64,000 nucleotides of DNA from Trichaptum fuscoviolaceum. Lineage: Eukaryota; Basidiomycota; Agaricomycetes; Hymenochaetales; Trichaptaceae. The DNA lies in NCBI GenBank assembly GCA_910574455.1, contig CAJSYZ010000003.1, positions 620,001 to 684,000 of the forward strand. Direction: 5' to 3'. Every line of letters begins with the position of its first letter. The stretch's first letter is position 1. This document shows, in pieces, positions 23,271-35,404 of the stretch. Under the pieces are notes generated by a model. It searched no databases, was not told where the DNA came from, and saw nothing but the letters and a program-made list of their open reading frames with translations. The position numbers and the translations under genes were made by a program.

Positions 23271-25200
23271 CGAGCCGCACCTTCACTCACGTTTACAAAT
23301 GCTTTGACTCTCTTTCACCCTGCGATGCAAACAAAGACAATCTTGCATCTTCGCGCTAACTACACATCGAAGGGGAGAAAAGCGCCGAAAGAGCGCGATG
23401 TGGAAGCTAATGTTATGCGGAATGATGGATGAGATGAGGGTGCGCACCGTCATTGAGGAAAGTTGCTTTTAGCTGAGGTGTGTATACCGCTTTTTGTGTC
23501 CTATCAATATCGACTAACACTTTCTCAACGTCGAGCTGGGAGGCCTGGAGTGCCAGATCCCAATTTACTTCGTCTCGCCTATTCTGCTTGGCAGAACACC
23601 GGGGAATTACTTGCCAATGCTCATTTGCCCTTTTACTTCCGCCAACCCTTCCATGACGCATGCCAAAACCTCATTTCCTACGAGCACGCTTCAAAGTAAT
23701 CACCTCATTCGTCCTCTGTACTATTACTAGCAACTTCGATCTCGTGCCCGTGTACCATCTGCTATACGCGCCTAACCCAAAGCGCATCAATCTCTACGTC
23801 GCGCTTCATTTGCAGTTCTCCCTACCGTGCCTTTGACGCGATCTCTGCGACTCATTGATAACTGGTCATCTTGAAGCTAGAATATGCGGTCTGGTTCATG
23901 ATGAAGAGGAATCTCTGTCACTTGCAGCTCGTTCTGGAGAAGGAAGTCATATACTTCGAGCGGAAGGAGGAGGTATGGAGGTACTGCCCAAGAGAGAGAG
24001 GATAGTCAAACAGGTTGACGAAGCTGGGGGTGCTAAATGATCTGAGGAGAGGTAAAGCTTGGAAAAGGACAGATTGTTTGTTGGGAGGTACGCAAAATTA
24101 TTTCGATATTGGCTTATAGCATCGGACTGACCTCCGCTCAAACATCAGTCTCAAACATCAAGCATGACCTTGGCATTTTCGTACGATCTCATCGTCTCGT
24201 ATATCACCATTGTCCTCCCGTTAGCGAGGGACACGAAGGCGACTGGTGCAAGTGACATCATGGTCGACGACCTCGAGCTGATCCTACACTTTCACCTTCT
24301 GCTCAATTATGTCATCCGTGTACGCAATCGAGGATGTACTGAAATCCATCTAGCTCATTCCTGCCTAACAGACTTTCGCGCAATCACGACCGATCAATAT
24401 TACTTGTCTTTTTACTCGCGCACCTTCGCGATGCTTGCGCTAAATACCCCGCTTACACTCCCCGATCTTAACCAACTCTTGAAAGCTATCATCTTTCATC
24501 GCTTGCGCTTCGGCATCCTAAGTCGACTCAACCCCTTGCTCGTCAAACTACCACCATACCTCGGTCAATTGAATCCGGATCTCCAGGGCATAGCGTCTTG
24601 ATCGTAGTTCAACCATTTTCAAGGCAATGGACCCTGCCCTCCTAAGTTCATAGTGAAAACCATAGAAGACGAAGGCGAATCCGTTAAGGTCGACGTGGTT
24701 TCAGTTGGAAAGGGACAGTTGGACGCTTTTCATATGAGACTAAGAAGAGGAGAAAGCATCGGAATATGCAGAATCTCATAAAAGTCGATCTCTAACGAGC
24801 TAAAGGCTTTACAGTCGGCACCATCTCTTCTCGCATCCCCTCTATCTGCCTTGTTGACCTTACTTTCTCAGGCAGCCTTCCTGTGGAGTCCCGCATCAGC
24901 TGATAGCGTCGCAATCGGACAATGGTTACAGGCTGGCGAATCTTGGCCAGCATACTCAAGTAATTAACCTTGTCCTCAACCCCGTGCAAATCTTCTGAAC
25001 TTGACCTTGTCTTTCCACGTCCGGAACCCTACAAAGACCACTGGTATCCCCTGACCCAGATCCGTGCCAAGCTGTCGATCACTAGCACTTCTCGACTTCG
25101 ATGGAATATCTTAATTATCTGGCTATTCCAGTCATGTATCTAATTCATTAATGCATTGGCATAACACCCTCTTTGAATTCAAGCTGTGCAAGTAGGCGTC
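23271..25200 (+). pseudogene. Module B, copy 3
   Basis: This is homologous to 14091-15960. The intron boundary GTACGC...CAG is conserved (about 24088-24148). The exon matching 14948-15166 has at least two one-base deletions near 24295-24305. One continuous alternative frame runs 24164-24601 (145 codons) but ends in another register than copy 2. It is therefore treated as degenerate. The function is unknown. Confidence 0.35.
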
Positions 25201-25765
25201 GAAATAAGTCAGAACCAGGATCACAATTAGCAAATCAGACCTTTCAGACAAAAAGACAGTAAACAGAACCTCGCGAGCTGACGCGATGCATTCGGCTCCA
25301 TGACACGAAGGCCCAGTACGTATAAAGCGGCTGACAGACGAGAAAGATGAACACTCCCATGAATGACTTCGCAGATGAAGTTATGCAGGCGGAAGAGAAT
25401 AGGAGGTATGCGCGAGCTGGAAGAAAGCGAAGACAGAACTCGTTGTTCGTCGAAGTAGATGCAGAGAGGGCGTGTATAGAATGGGAGTAACATTCAAACC
25501 ATACGCAAGGTGCAAGGGACACGTCAGATATCAATCTGAGTGGCGCCATTCAAGAACATTCGGAGGTTCAAACCTTAAATAACTTGCATTTTGAGCAAAT
25601 GCCGTACACATAACGCGAGACGACATTAAAGACATTAGTATGAGCAAGGGGGGCAAAGTCCTTTGTACAGCCACTTCTACTTGGCGCCGTTCTATATGGA
25701 TATGAACTTTAGAAAGTGAATCTTAATGAATCAACGACTGAACATCCCTTCTGCAAAATCCGGCA

Positions 25766-28700
25766 TCACTCCCCCAGCTCTTCCTCGTTCTTGTTCTCCG
25801 ACGTAGACATGACTTCCTCGGTCTCATTCGGCACAGATTCGTCCAGGTTAATAACGGGAACGTCCGCCGGCGAACTCGGAACAGTAGGCGTGGGCTCCGG
25901 TGCTGCTGTGTTTCGTGATGAAGTCGACGGAGGGTGCTCAAGAGGCGGAGGAGGATGGTCTAGCTGGCCTGAGCTGTCCGGATTGATATCCATCTGTGTT
26001 GAAGACAAATGTTCCGCGTTTTCATGAATGGAAGCGGGCTGGCTTGATTGGGACGGATTGGATGCGGCGTTGTCTTGGTCTTGGTCAGCGACTTCTGATC
26101 CTAGCGGTAGAGAATCAGAGTCGGCTTGCTCTACCACTTCTTCGTACTGTTGCTCCTCCTCAATTTCCCTGTGTGCTTTTTCGCGTTCATCAATCCATGC
26201 GGGTCGTACTACATCGTGGAATTTCTTCCTGAGGTCTGGGTAGCCCCATAGCAAATTCCAAATAACAAACTGTGCATCTCGTTCACTCTTCATACTATTA
26301 CATGTTAGTATGCTCTTAATGTTAAAGTGGTCAGGTGCTTACATGTAGGGTTTCCAATATTTAAAGTATGACATGACCCAATCGGCCGTCTCATCGTTGA
26401 AGGTCGTCAGCAGAGCTTCACGAAACTCGTTTTCGGCGTTCTCGGCAATGTTTTCCGCTTGGGTCTCCTCTGGCCCCTCAATCACCCTGCTTGCTTTTTC
26501 GCGCTCATTAATCCATGCGGGGCGTACAACATCGAGGAATTTCTTCCTGAGGTCTGGGTAACCCCAGAGAAATCTCCCGATATAAGACTTTGCAAATTTT
26601 TCATTCTCCATACTAATTCATGTTAGTATGCTCTTCATGATAAAGAGGTCAGGTGCTTACAACTCATCTTTCCAAAATTCAAATTTGGACATGACCCAGT
26701 CGGCCGTGCCATCGTTGAAGGTCGTCAGCAGAGCTTCACGAAACTCGTTTTCGGCGTTCTCGGCAATGTTTTCCGCTTGGGTCTCCTCTGGCCCCTCAAC
26801 TTTCTCGTTTCTTTCTCTTCCTCCAAATTCAATATCGCCTTCTGTCCTTCCCGTAAGGCAACATGCGCATATATGAACCCGAACAAAATGACCGAGGTCA
26901 GAAAGAGCCTTCTTTGTCACTAGACAGCCCTTCTTGATTGGATATACGATGAAGCGGATGATTTTCGAAAGAAGGTAGGGATTTGGCCAGTCACGACTCC
27001 AACCAATGTCGTAGTTTATACGCGCTACGCGGTTGTCAATCCCGAATGCCCTATTACGACATGTCAGTACGAACTTGGGCGGCAATAGGGAGATTCACAG
27101 TACCAGAAGATGTTTCGTTGCAGATGTAAGTTCCGCTTATACTTGTCGTAGGGCCGTTTGACAATCTTCCACATCCATTTCGCTCTTGTCCTAATCCCAT
27201 TCATGCCTTTCGTGATCCATATCATGGCTTTCGTGATCCATATCATGGCTTTCGTGATCCATTTCATGGATTTCATGATCCATTTCATGAATTCCATGAT
27301 AATCCAATCTGCGAATGTCGTGATCGGCTTCATGACTGTTCTTATCCACCCAGCCCAAACGGAATCATGCTTGAGCTGATATATGAACCAAAGCACAACT
27401 GTCAGCAAGCACATCCCGTGCAGTCCAGTTAAGATATTCGTTGCGAGGGTGACAAAATGTGGCTGACCAAAACTCAGTTCTGTGGCAGCCTCATTAGATT
27501 TTATGGCGTACCTGGAGAGATAGGTACGCGAACAGGTTCAAGCCAAGGACAAAAGTAACAGCCGCAATAATAAGAAACAGCATCGGTGCTTTGTCGAACC
27601 ACATGCGAATTAGCCGCGGCGGCACACGCGAGTCATAGCTTCAAGATGCATCAGTCAACCATCGGCAGGATAAAGATAGAATGAATCACGCACATTGAAG
27701 ACTTCCTCCACGTCAAGCCCAGTAAGCTACTCACTCCCGAGGATACACTAAAGACCAGTGATAAGAACCAAAAGAGGTTGACTACTCCTCTCAAGGAATT
27801 AGACGGCACCGCGTCCGTCGCCGCATACGTGAACTGGAGCGTGGTCGCTGTCACACTGGAGAAGAAGGTGGCGATCGTAGTTAAGTTGACATATCGCGTC
27901 GTATCCCTCTCCATTTGATCAACAAGGAACTTTGGAAGGGCTAGCTTTAAGTTAGATCGGGTATGGACGTAATGAATGGCAAGGTACTTACCCTCCTTTC
28001 CGAACATCTTTAGCTCTTCCGCTACACTTCCGACATCGATCTGAGGAAGTTTGTCTTTCGACTCTTCTGTCTCTTTCACCGCGTCGCTCACACCAACCAT
28101 TGTGGAATTCAAGCCGAAGAATAGCACATTGCAAATGTAATCCAGGAAACGTTCTGGACGGCGAGATGTAACTGCATCTGAGTTGTCAGAATTTGTTTTT
28201 TCAGGGGTTAGATGACAAGCCACACCTAACAGTCTCGGCATTCCATTCTTCATGCCAAATATATTAGTCTCCAAGATAACCCGAATTTTCGGAACTCACC
28301 CGCAAACAAGCCACCCATTTCCTGACTTTACGGAAATAGAACGCATGTTTCTGGTGGTAAAGACTTTCCTGAAATCCATTTATAGCAGAATGCAGATTCA
28401 CAAAAGCGAATAATACGGCCACAACTTCTGTCTGTCGGCCTAAAGCCATATTCAGTTCCTTGTATAGACTTTTTTATAAGAGACTACGGACCAAGCGATT
28501 GTACGGCAAAACTTCGTTCCAAATGGATAACTGTCTCAGAAAGCATCATCTGGAGACTCTCTGAAGCTGTGATAACCGTACTGTCACCTCCAATAATTCG
28601 GTAGTGTTCAATGAGATGATCCAGCTGTTTTCATTGTTAGCAGTAGTTTTCAGTTCTCATAAGAAAATGTTGACCTCTTCCTGCATTTTAATGCATGATC

Positions 28701-30786
28701 TAAGTCAAAATAGATCTGTTAATCTAAGAACTGACAGGGATTAGGATATAAACCGTACTGTCTATGTGTTGAGAGCTGCTTTCCAAATCTCGAAATCTCC
28801 TCGTCTGTCAGACAGCCGGTTACAGCTGCCTCGGACGGTAAAACTCGATTTATGTATTCCTGGCACTGGTTCTCGTAGACTTCTATCTTCTGCGAAGCCA
28901 GCCATTCATAAACGGCTTCGGAATAATCGAGTTCGTCGTAGAAGAGAGCAGTGTCAATACCGGAACATCTAATAGCAACAAGCTACTTACATTTCTCTTC
29001 GAATGTTGTCAGCGCTTCGACGACACCATCCATCTCCGTTTCCCAGTCGGAGAATAATTTGTCGTGGATGAATTTCAAGCATTCGACATATTTACTTCCC
29101 CCTACGAGGTCTGCGCCACGCATCATTAGAGATCAAGCTGTTGGTGAAAGCTTTTGATCCGTACCGTGAATTTTGTCTTTTCCGGTCTTGTATGAGGGGA
29201 TTAATCCTTTGCATTTTCTATAGATACTCTGAACTCACGCTTGCAATTCTTTCCCATTGCTCAAGCTGATCAGGGTAAAGTGCATCTTTCTCATGAGGGC
29301 TCCCAGCGAAGTCACCAATTGAGTACCAAAGATAATGGAAAGACCGTCTAACTTCGCTCAATGCGTCCGGTCTCCCTAAGACTTCATTATTCATACAAAA
29401 GCTTCGCCTAAACATTGGGACTACATACCACTGGGAGTCACGTCGAAGGCCTTCTCCAGAGATTGTACAGGTTCAAGCAATCTTTCCCGTAAAATTTCTG
29501 ACCTATTAATCAACCACTTGTCGCCCCCAACGAGGCCCAAGTGCGCAATGAAGCATCCCAACTATTATTTGTCGGTCAGAGAATGATTGCTCAACAAGGG
29601 TCCCGTACGTACCTCCACCTGCATCTTTTCGCACTCGCTTGAATGGAAGATAGTATAAGAGCCAATTTGAAGAGTAAGGCGGAGTGTAGTACCTTCTGTG
29701 CTTCGCGCATCTGTCTTTGTACTTGACAATTGTTTCGTCGCTTGGCCAGTCGTCTATGCGTGCGTTTGAGCCGTCACGGCTGCCGTCATTAAAGACACGT
29801 CATCACGCACCATCGATATCAGTCTCATTCTGCTCCATCTCAATGTTGAGAAGTTCCTGAGTAGTAGGGTCTGCAGCTACTGGTGAATTGTCACCTACGT
29901 ATTCATTCGAATCATCTCAGTTGGCATCATAAAAGACGCGTTATTTCTCACCCGGATTCGCAGTACCGAGGTTTGCCATATCAGTACTGAGAGGTTCCTG
30001 GTTAGCGGCGCCTGCTTCTGCTGGTGAGCCGTCGCTTTGGTGCAAAGCTCCACGAAGTTCTTGGGCTGTTTTCGCGTCAGAAAGGATTCACGCATGAGTT
30101 GGTGACTTGAGAGCGATCGTCACTCACTCTTTTCTTGTTCTGTCTTCCGAATCATAAGGTCTCGCATCTCCTTCACGACAGTGAGGATATCGCTCAACGT
30201 GTCATTCGGTACTCGCGTCGAATTGACGCCTTGACACCATCAATATCTCAACGACATAGATTGCTGATAATCACGAACCTATTCCTGGATGTGTGAAACC
30301 GCATCAGATTTAAATCTGTAACCCGAGGTAAGAAGGAACGAACCAGCCATATCGTTCACAGCGAGCAGAAGGATGTGGAGGTGGGAGGAAAGAGAGTCGT
30401 CGGCGCTGAAGAGGCTGGACCCCTTTATAGCACATGCGATCACCATGAGGCAGCCAGCGCTAATCAAGGTAATTTTAGGCACTGCTGGCACCAGGTCGAA
30501 TGCAGATAAGCGCTGGTATGAAAAAGTAGCCATGGTGCACGAACGTCTTCTCGCATCACTTGTGAAGTACGAGCGCGAAGTCTTCCAGGTGTCTTGTACC
30601 TAGCGGCAGGACTCGGAACACAGTAGCGCCATAGTGCCTCGGGGTTTCACCCTCACAAGATAATAACCTGACGATCGAAAGCGTAGATCGTGTTGTCAGT
30701 CGTAAAGACAGATCAGACATTATCCCGAGAATGCAATCCCCAAGAGCTTTGGATCCAGAGGCGGCGTAGGGTATTAGAGATAGCAA
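25766..30786 (-). CDS. Array gene 3: four-helix membrane protein with a duplicated exon
   Basis: The 3' exons are 25766-26294, 26343-26612 (extra), 26661-27050, 27104-27462, about 27512-27638 and about 27694-27940. The extra exon repeats the WGYPDLRKKF region fused to a second FREALLTTFND...WVM segment, so this copy has one more cytosolic module than its sisters. The exon after the fourth membrane helix is expanded by 21-nt in-frame repeats (27201-27300) giving (K)xMxWIT units. The exon upstream of the membrane core (27950-28270) differs from the other copies. The tail is type II, nearly identical to copy 5. No stop was found in the 3' exons. The N-terminal hydrophobic exon near 30400-30533 has an ATG in a good context (CACCATGGC at 30533). 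Confidence 0.68.
27201..27300 (-). repeat. 21-nt coding minisatellite in array gene 3
   Basis: Tandem units of about TGATCCATATCATGGCTTTCG (shown on the plus strand, with variants) occur four to five times. Each unit is seven codons on the minus strand, so the frame is kept. The product is an amphipathic run of Met-x-Trp-Ile-Thr-Lys type next to the last membrane helix. The matching exon in copies 2, 4 and 5 is shorter and has different sequence here. Confidence 0.8.
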
Positions 30787-31479
30787 GACTCGACAATGCG
30801 ATAGAAACGGAATGTGGAGAGCGGCACGAGCTTAAGTCTCAGAGGAAAGTGTCGACCACGTTCAAGGAGAACTGAGCAGCGTCGATATGAATTTTGACGT
30901 GCAGGAAAGCAGGAAGAAGACATGGGGGGTATGACAGATGAGACTGGGCGCTGTGTGATATGTAAAACGTGGCGATGGCGCGATAGACAGAACTTGCTAC
31001 CTACAGCGGCGAAGTGAGAGCATTGCGAATGCTATATCATTGCAATAACCTCTGGTAAGTTCACTCGATCATCCGTGGCAACCGAATGTGCTGTAGCCGC
31101 TCCGAATGATATGAAGATGCACTCAGTGTCATAAGCGTCCGGTGACCGTACGAGAGTCTAGAACCAATTGATTGTTGAAAGGATAGCCATACTTCAATCG
31201 TTGAATAAGGAATGCATGTAGAAGAGGGCGTCAACTGCATTTCTCTTATTTCTTGAACATTGTTGAGCGACGGAGGAAGAAAAGTGTGGTGGTGCGGGGC
31301 TTCCGGGTAATAAACATATGTATCCCGCAATTTGAATCGGCGACTCGGAGAATAGCCGGACCGGGTGCACTTTTCGTTGGTCTCGTCTATTTTGTTTTTG
31401 GTGGTTCCTTACCGCAATCCCGACATATTTGCTGAAACAATGACAAGTTATGTGACAATGGCCGGATCGCCTTGCTACG

Positions 31480-32870
31480 GATGCTGTGAAGGCGTGCTTA
31501 GACAGTGGGCTGTTTTGAGGCTCGGTCGGTGCAGAGTTCCTTTCATGGAGCGAATTCACCCAACTTTCTGGCGACTCCATCATTTATTCTCAAAGCCTCC
31601 TTCTTGCCCTTTCTCAAGCGATCTTCGTTGCATGCTTTATCCCAATGTGCGACGCAGGCAAGACCACTGGTGCAATTTCGCGTGAACTACCATCCGAAGG
31701 AGGCCAGAGGGGCGAAAAAGCAAGATGACAAGTTAATGTTTGGCGACATAGCGAGAGAGATTTAGGTACGCACATATGCTCCTGGCGTGTCACTCTTTCC
31801 ACCTTCCACCCTTTCTTCCTTTCCACATGTACCCTCCACCGATTTGCGCGAGGGTGTTATCCTGTTCCTCTCTTTAAAAGATTGCATTCTTCGTCCAGAG
31901 GTTCCGCAGAATCACGACCAACGCTTAATCCCGCCGATCTCTCGCGTCGTGTAAGAATGCAATCCCTACGAGCTCGTGCAATCCTTCAATCCGCTCGTCC
32001 CATTCTGCGCATGTGGCGTCGCCGTCTGCGTAATCCTTCGCACATCCAGCCTCTTGCTCGCGCATTGTCCTCTGTTTGCGCGCCCCAGCTTATCCATCTA
32101 TAATCTCCAGTCGGACTCATAGCAAAGCGCCTCAATTGCGGTGTCTCCCCTTACTTGCATTTTCCTTACCTTGCATGGTGCTTGCTCCGCAGTTCTCTGA
32201 CGGCTGGGCAACGTGAAGATCGAATAGGCGCGCCGGGCCTCGATGAGGCTGGTGTGCCGTCACAGGAAAGGTGGTTTGAAGAAGGAAGGAAATATAATTT
32301 TAAAGGATGGAGAAGAAAGGAGGAGATGGTGAGCCTGGACGAAGAGACTGTCGCTTGTTTCATCATCAGGCAACCCGCCAGACCAGCTTTGTCCGTATCC
32401 TTGCACCAGCATCTCGTACTCGGCTCAGACGTCAACACCGGTAACGGAAGGCATTTGTTGTTGGCTGAGACCTTGCGCGTCGTGTCCTTGAGGCCTCCGC
32501 ATTGTATGTGTTTGTATCTTCCGTGGATATAAAAAGGTGCTTCGCCCGAGCCTGTGTATGCGTTTCCTCGCGAAAGCGAGCCCTCAACATCCGTTCAGCT
32601 TCCGGTCGTCGTGGACGTAGTCCTAAGCTCGCTGTACCTATAAGAGATGCTTGTATGGACAATGAGGGTGCGGAGAGGTGAGAGTCGAAGACGAACTTCG
32701 GGGGAAGAAATGCGTGCTCGTCCGGCACTCGGCAAGTCAAGCGCTAGCCAATACTTTCGCAATGGCAACCTCCGGAATATGACGAGATTCTTCAAGTTGT
32801 CGCTGGCGACTCAGAGAATAACCGGCCCGTCGCGCTGCTTCCCTGTTCAGCGACTCCTCTTCAGCAATCA
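31480..32870 (+). other. Module A, unit 3-4 junction
   Basis: This is homologous to 21901-23270. A GATATAAAAAGG box near 32525 precedes an ATG at 32647 that opens a 128-codon frame crossing into module B. A separate plus-strand frame, 32155-32532, is open for 125 codons here, but the matching frame in unit 2-3 is broken. On the opposite strand, 31194-31583 is the candidate first exon of array gene 3 (PESWVNSLHER). No recognised domain. Confidence 0.35.
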
Positions 32871-34800
32871 ACGAGCCGCACCTTCACTCACGTTTACAAA
32901 TGCTTTGACTCTCTTTCACCCTGCGATGCAAACAAAGACACTCTTGCATCTTCGCGCTAACTACACACTGAATGGGAGAAAAGCGTCGAAAGAGCGCGAT
33001 GTGGAAGTTAATGTTATGCGGCATGATGGATGAGATGAGGGTGCGCACCGTCATTGAGGAAAGTTGCTTTTAGCTGAGGTGTGTATACCGCTTTTTGTGT
33101 CCTATCATTATCGACTAACACTTTCTTAACGTCGAGCTGGGAGGCCTGGAGTGCTAGATCCCAATTTACTCTGTCTCGCCTATTCTGCTTGGCAGAACAC
33201 CGGGTAATCACTTGCCAATGCTTATTTGCCCTTTTACTTCCGCCAACCCTTCCATGACGCATACCAAAACCTCATTCCCTACGAGCACGCTTCAAAGTAA
33301 TCACCTCATTCGTCCTCTGTACTATTACTAGCAACTTCGATCTCTTGCCCGTGTACCATCTGCTATACGCGCACAACCCAAAGTGCTTCAATCTCTGTCT
33401 CCTTTCACTTGCAATTCTCCCTACCTTACCTGTGGCGCGAATCCTTCGACGCATTGGTGGCTGAACGTCATGAAGCTAGATTATGCGGTCCGGGTCACCA
33501 TGAGAATGACATGCCGTGACTTGCAGCTGGTTCTTTGGGGAAAGGAAGTCATAAACCTCGATCGGATGGAGAAGGCATGGAGGTACTGACCGAGAGAGAG
33601 CGGATAGTCAAGCAGGTTGACGAAGCTGGGGGTGCTAAATGATCTGAGGAGGGGTAAAGTTAGGAAGAGGACAGATTGTGTGTTGGGAGGTACGCAAACT
33701 TATTTCAATATTGGCTTATAGCATCGGACTGACCTCCGCTCAAACATCCGCCTCAAACAAGAATCATATCATTAGCGGCTACGTACAATCTGATCGACTC
33801 GTATGTCTTCGCACCAATGCCGTAATTTCCTCGAGTTGGCGAGGGACACGAAAGCGGCTGGTGCAAGTGACGTCATGGTTGTCGACCTCGAGCCTTCTAC
33901 CTCAACTATGTCATCCGTGGACGCAATTGAGGATGTTCTGGAATCCCTCTAGCTCATCCTACGAAGCGGCATTTCGCGCAATCACGACCGAAGAATATCA
34001 CTTGCCTTTCTACTCGCGCACCTTCTCGATGCTTGCGCTGAATACTCCGCTTGCGCTTCCAAATCTTGCGCAACCCTTGAAAGCCATCATCTTTCCCCGC
34101 ATGCACGTCGGCATCTTATGTCGACTCAACCCCTTGCTCATCAAACTACCACCATTCCTCGGTCCATTGAATCCGGATCTCGAGGGCATAGCGTCTTGAT
34201 CGTAGTTCAACCCCTTCCAATGCAATGGACCCTACCCTGCTCAGTTCGTAGTGAACACCGAAGAAGACGAAGGCATTACCGGTGAGGTCGACGTGTATTC
34301 AGTTGGAAAGGGACAGTTGGACGCTTTTTCCATATGAGACTAAGAAGAGGGGAAAACATCGGAATATGCAGCTGTTTTCAAGAATCCCATAAAACTCGAT
34401 CTCTAACGACCTAAAGGCTTTACAGTTGGCATCATCTCTTCTCGCTCCCCTTCTATCTGCCTTGTTGACCTTACTTCCTCAGGCAGCCTTCCTGTGGAGT
34501 CCCGCATCAGCTGATAGCGTCACAATCGGACAATGGTTACGATAAAGTAAGTAACCTTGTCCTAGTCCCCGTGCAAATCATCTGTCCTTGTCCTTGTCCT
34601 TCCATGTCCGAAATCCTACAAGGACCACTGGTATCCCCTGACCAGATCCGTGCCAAGCTATCGTTCACAGGCACTTCTCGACTTCTTCGATGGAATAATG
34701 TATATCATCTGGCTATTCCAGTCATGTATCTAACTCATTAATGCAATGGCGTAACGCATAGTACCCTCTCTGAATACAAGCTGTGCAAGTAGATGATGAA
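32871..34800 (+). pseudogene. Module B, copy 4
   Basis: The terminal exon region reads SSHQCRNFLELARD... and ends VLESL-stop at about 33953, with an in-frame deletion relative to copy 2. The sequence just upstream is two bases longer than copy 2, so the acceptor side appears shifted. The region 33678-34199 is also open in another register. The product is unknown and probably not functional. Confidence 0.35.
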
Positions 34801-35404
34801 GATTAGTGAATACCGGCGGGTCGACTCAGGATCACAATGAGCAGATTTCACGCCTTGCAGAAAAAAGGGCAGGAAACAGGACCTCGCGAGCTCACGCAAT
34901 GCATTCGACTCCAGACTTGTACCAAATTCTTGTGTCATGAGGTGCGTAGATAGCAGATGTTTCATGTGAAACATGACTACAACTCGCGAATGACTTCGCA
35001 GATGCCGCGCTGCGCGCAGAAAAGAGTTGAAGGTTCTTATGGGATGCGGGAGTTGGAGGAAAGCAAAAAGCAAAAGGAGAACTATGTTGTACGTCGCAAT
35101 GGTGGCAGAAAGGGAAACATCCATTCGATCCATCTGCAAGATTCCAAGGGCATGCGAGTTCAATATCTGACACTCCGGCGTCATTCAAGAACAGTTGATG
35201 ATTAGATATTCAAATAACTTGCAATGTGAGAAAATGTTAATTACATAGCATGAGACGGAATAAAAGCATCATTATAAGTGAAAGGGGCAAAGTTCTCGTA
35301 TGACCACTTTCTACTTGGCGCCGTTCTATGGATATGAATTTCAGAAAGTTAATCTCAATGAATCAATGACTGAACATACTATAACCCTTCTGCGAAATCC
35401 GGCA

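Noticed and set aside
23052..23432. 126-codon plus-strand frame repeated at 32647 and partly at 41849
   Set aside because: It crosses the module A/B boundary and is very Arg/Ser-rich. One of three copies is broken by a deletion, and there is no splice or domain support. It was kept only as part of the module description.
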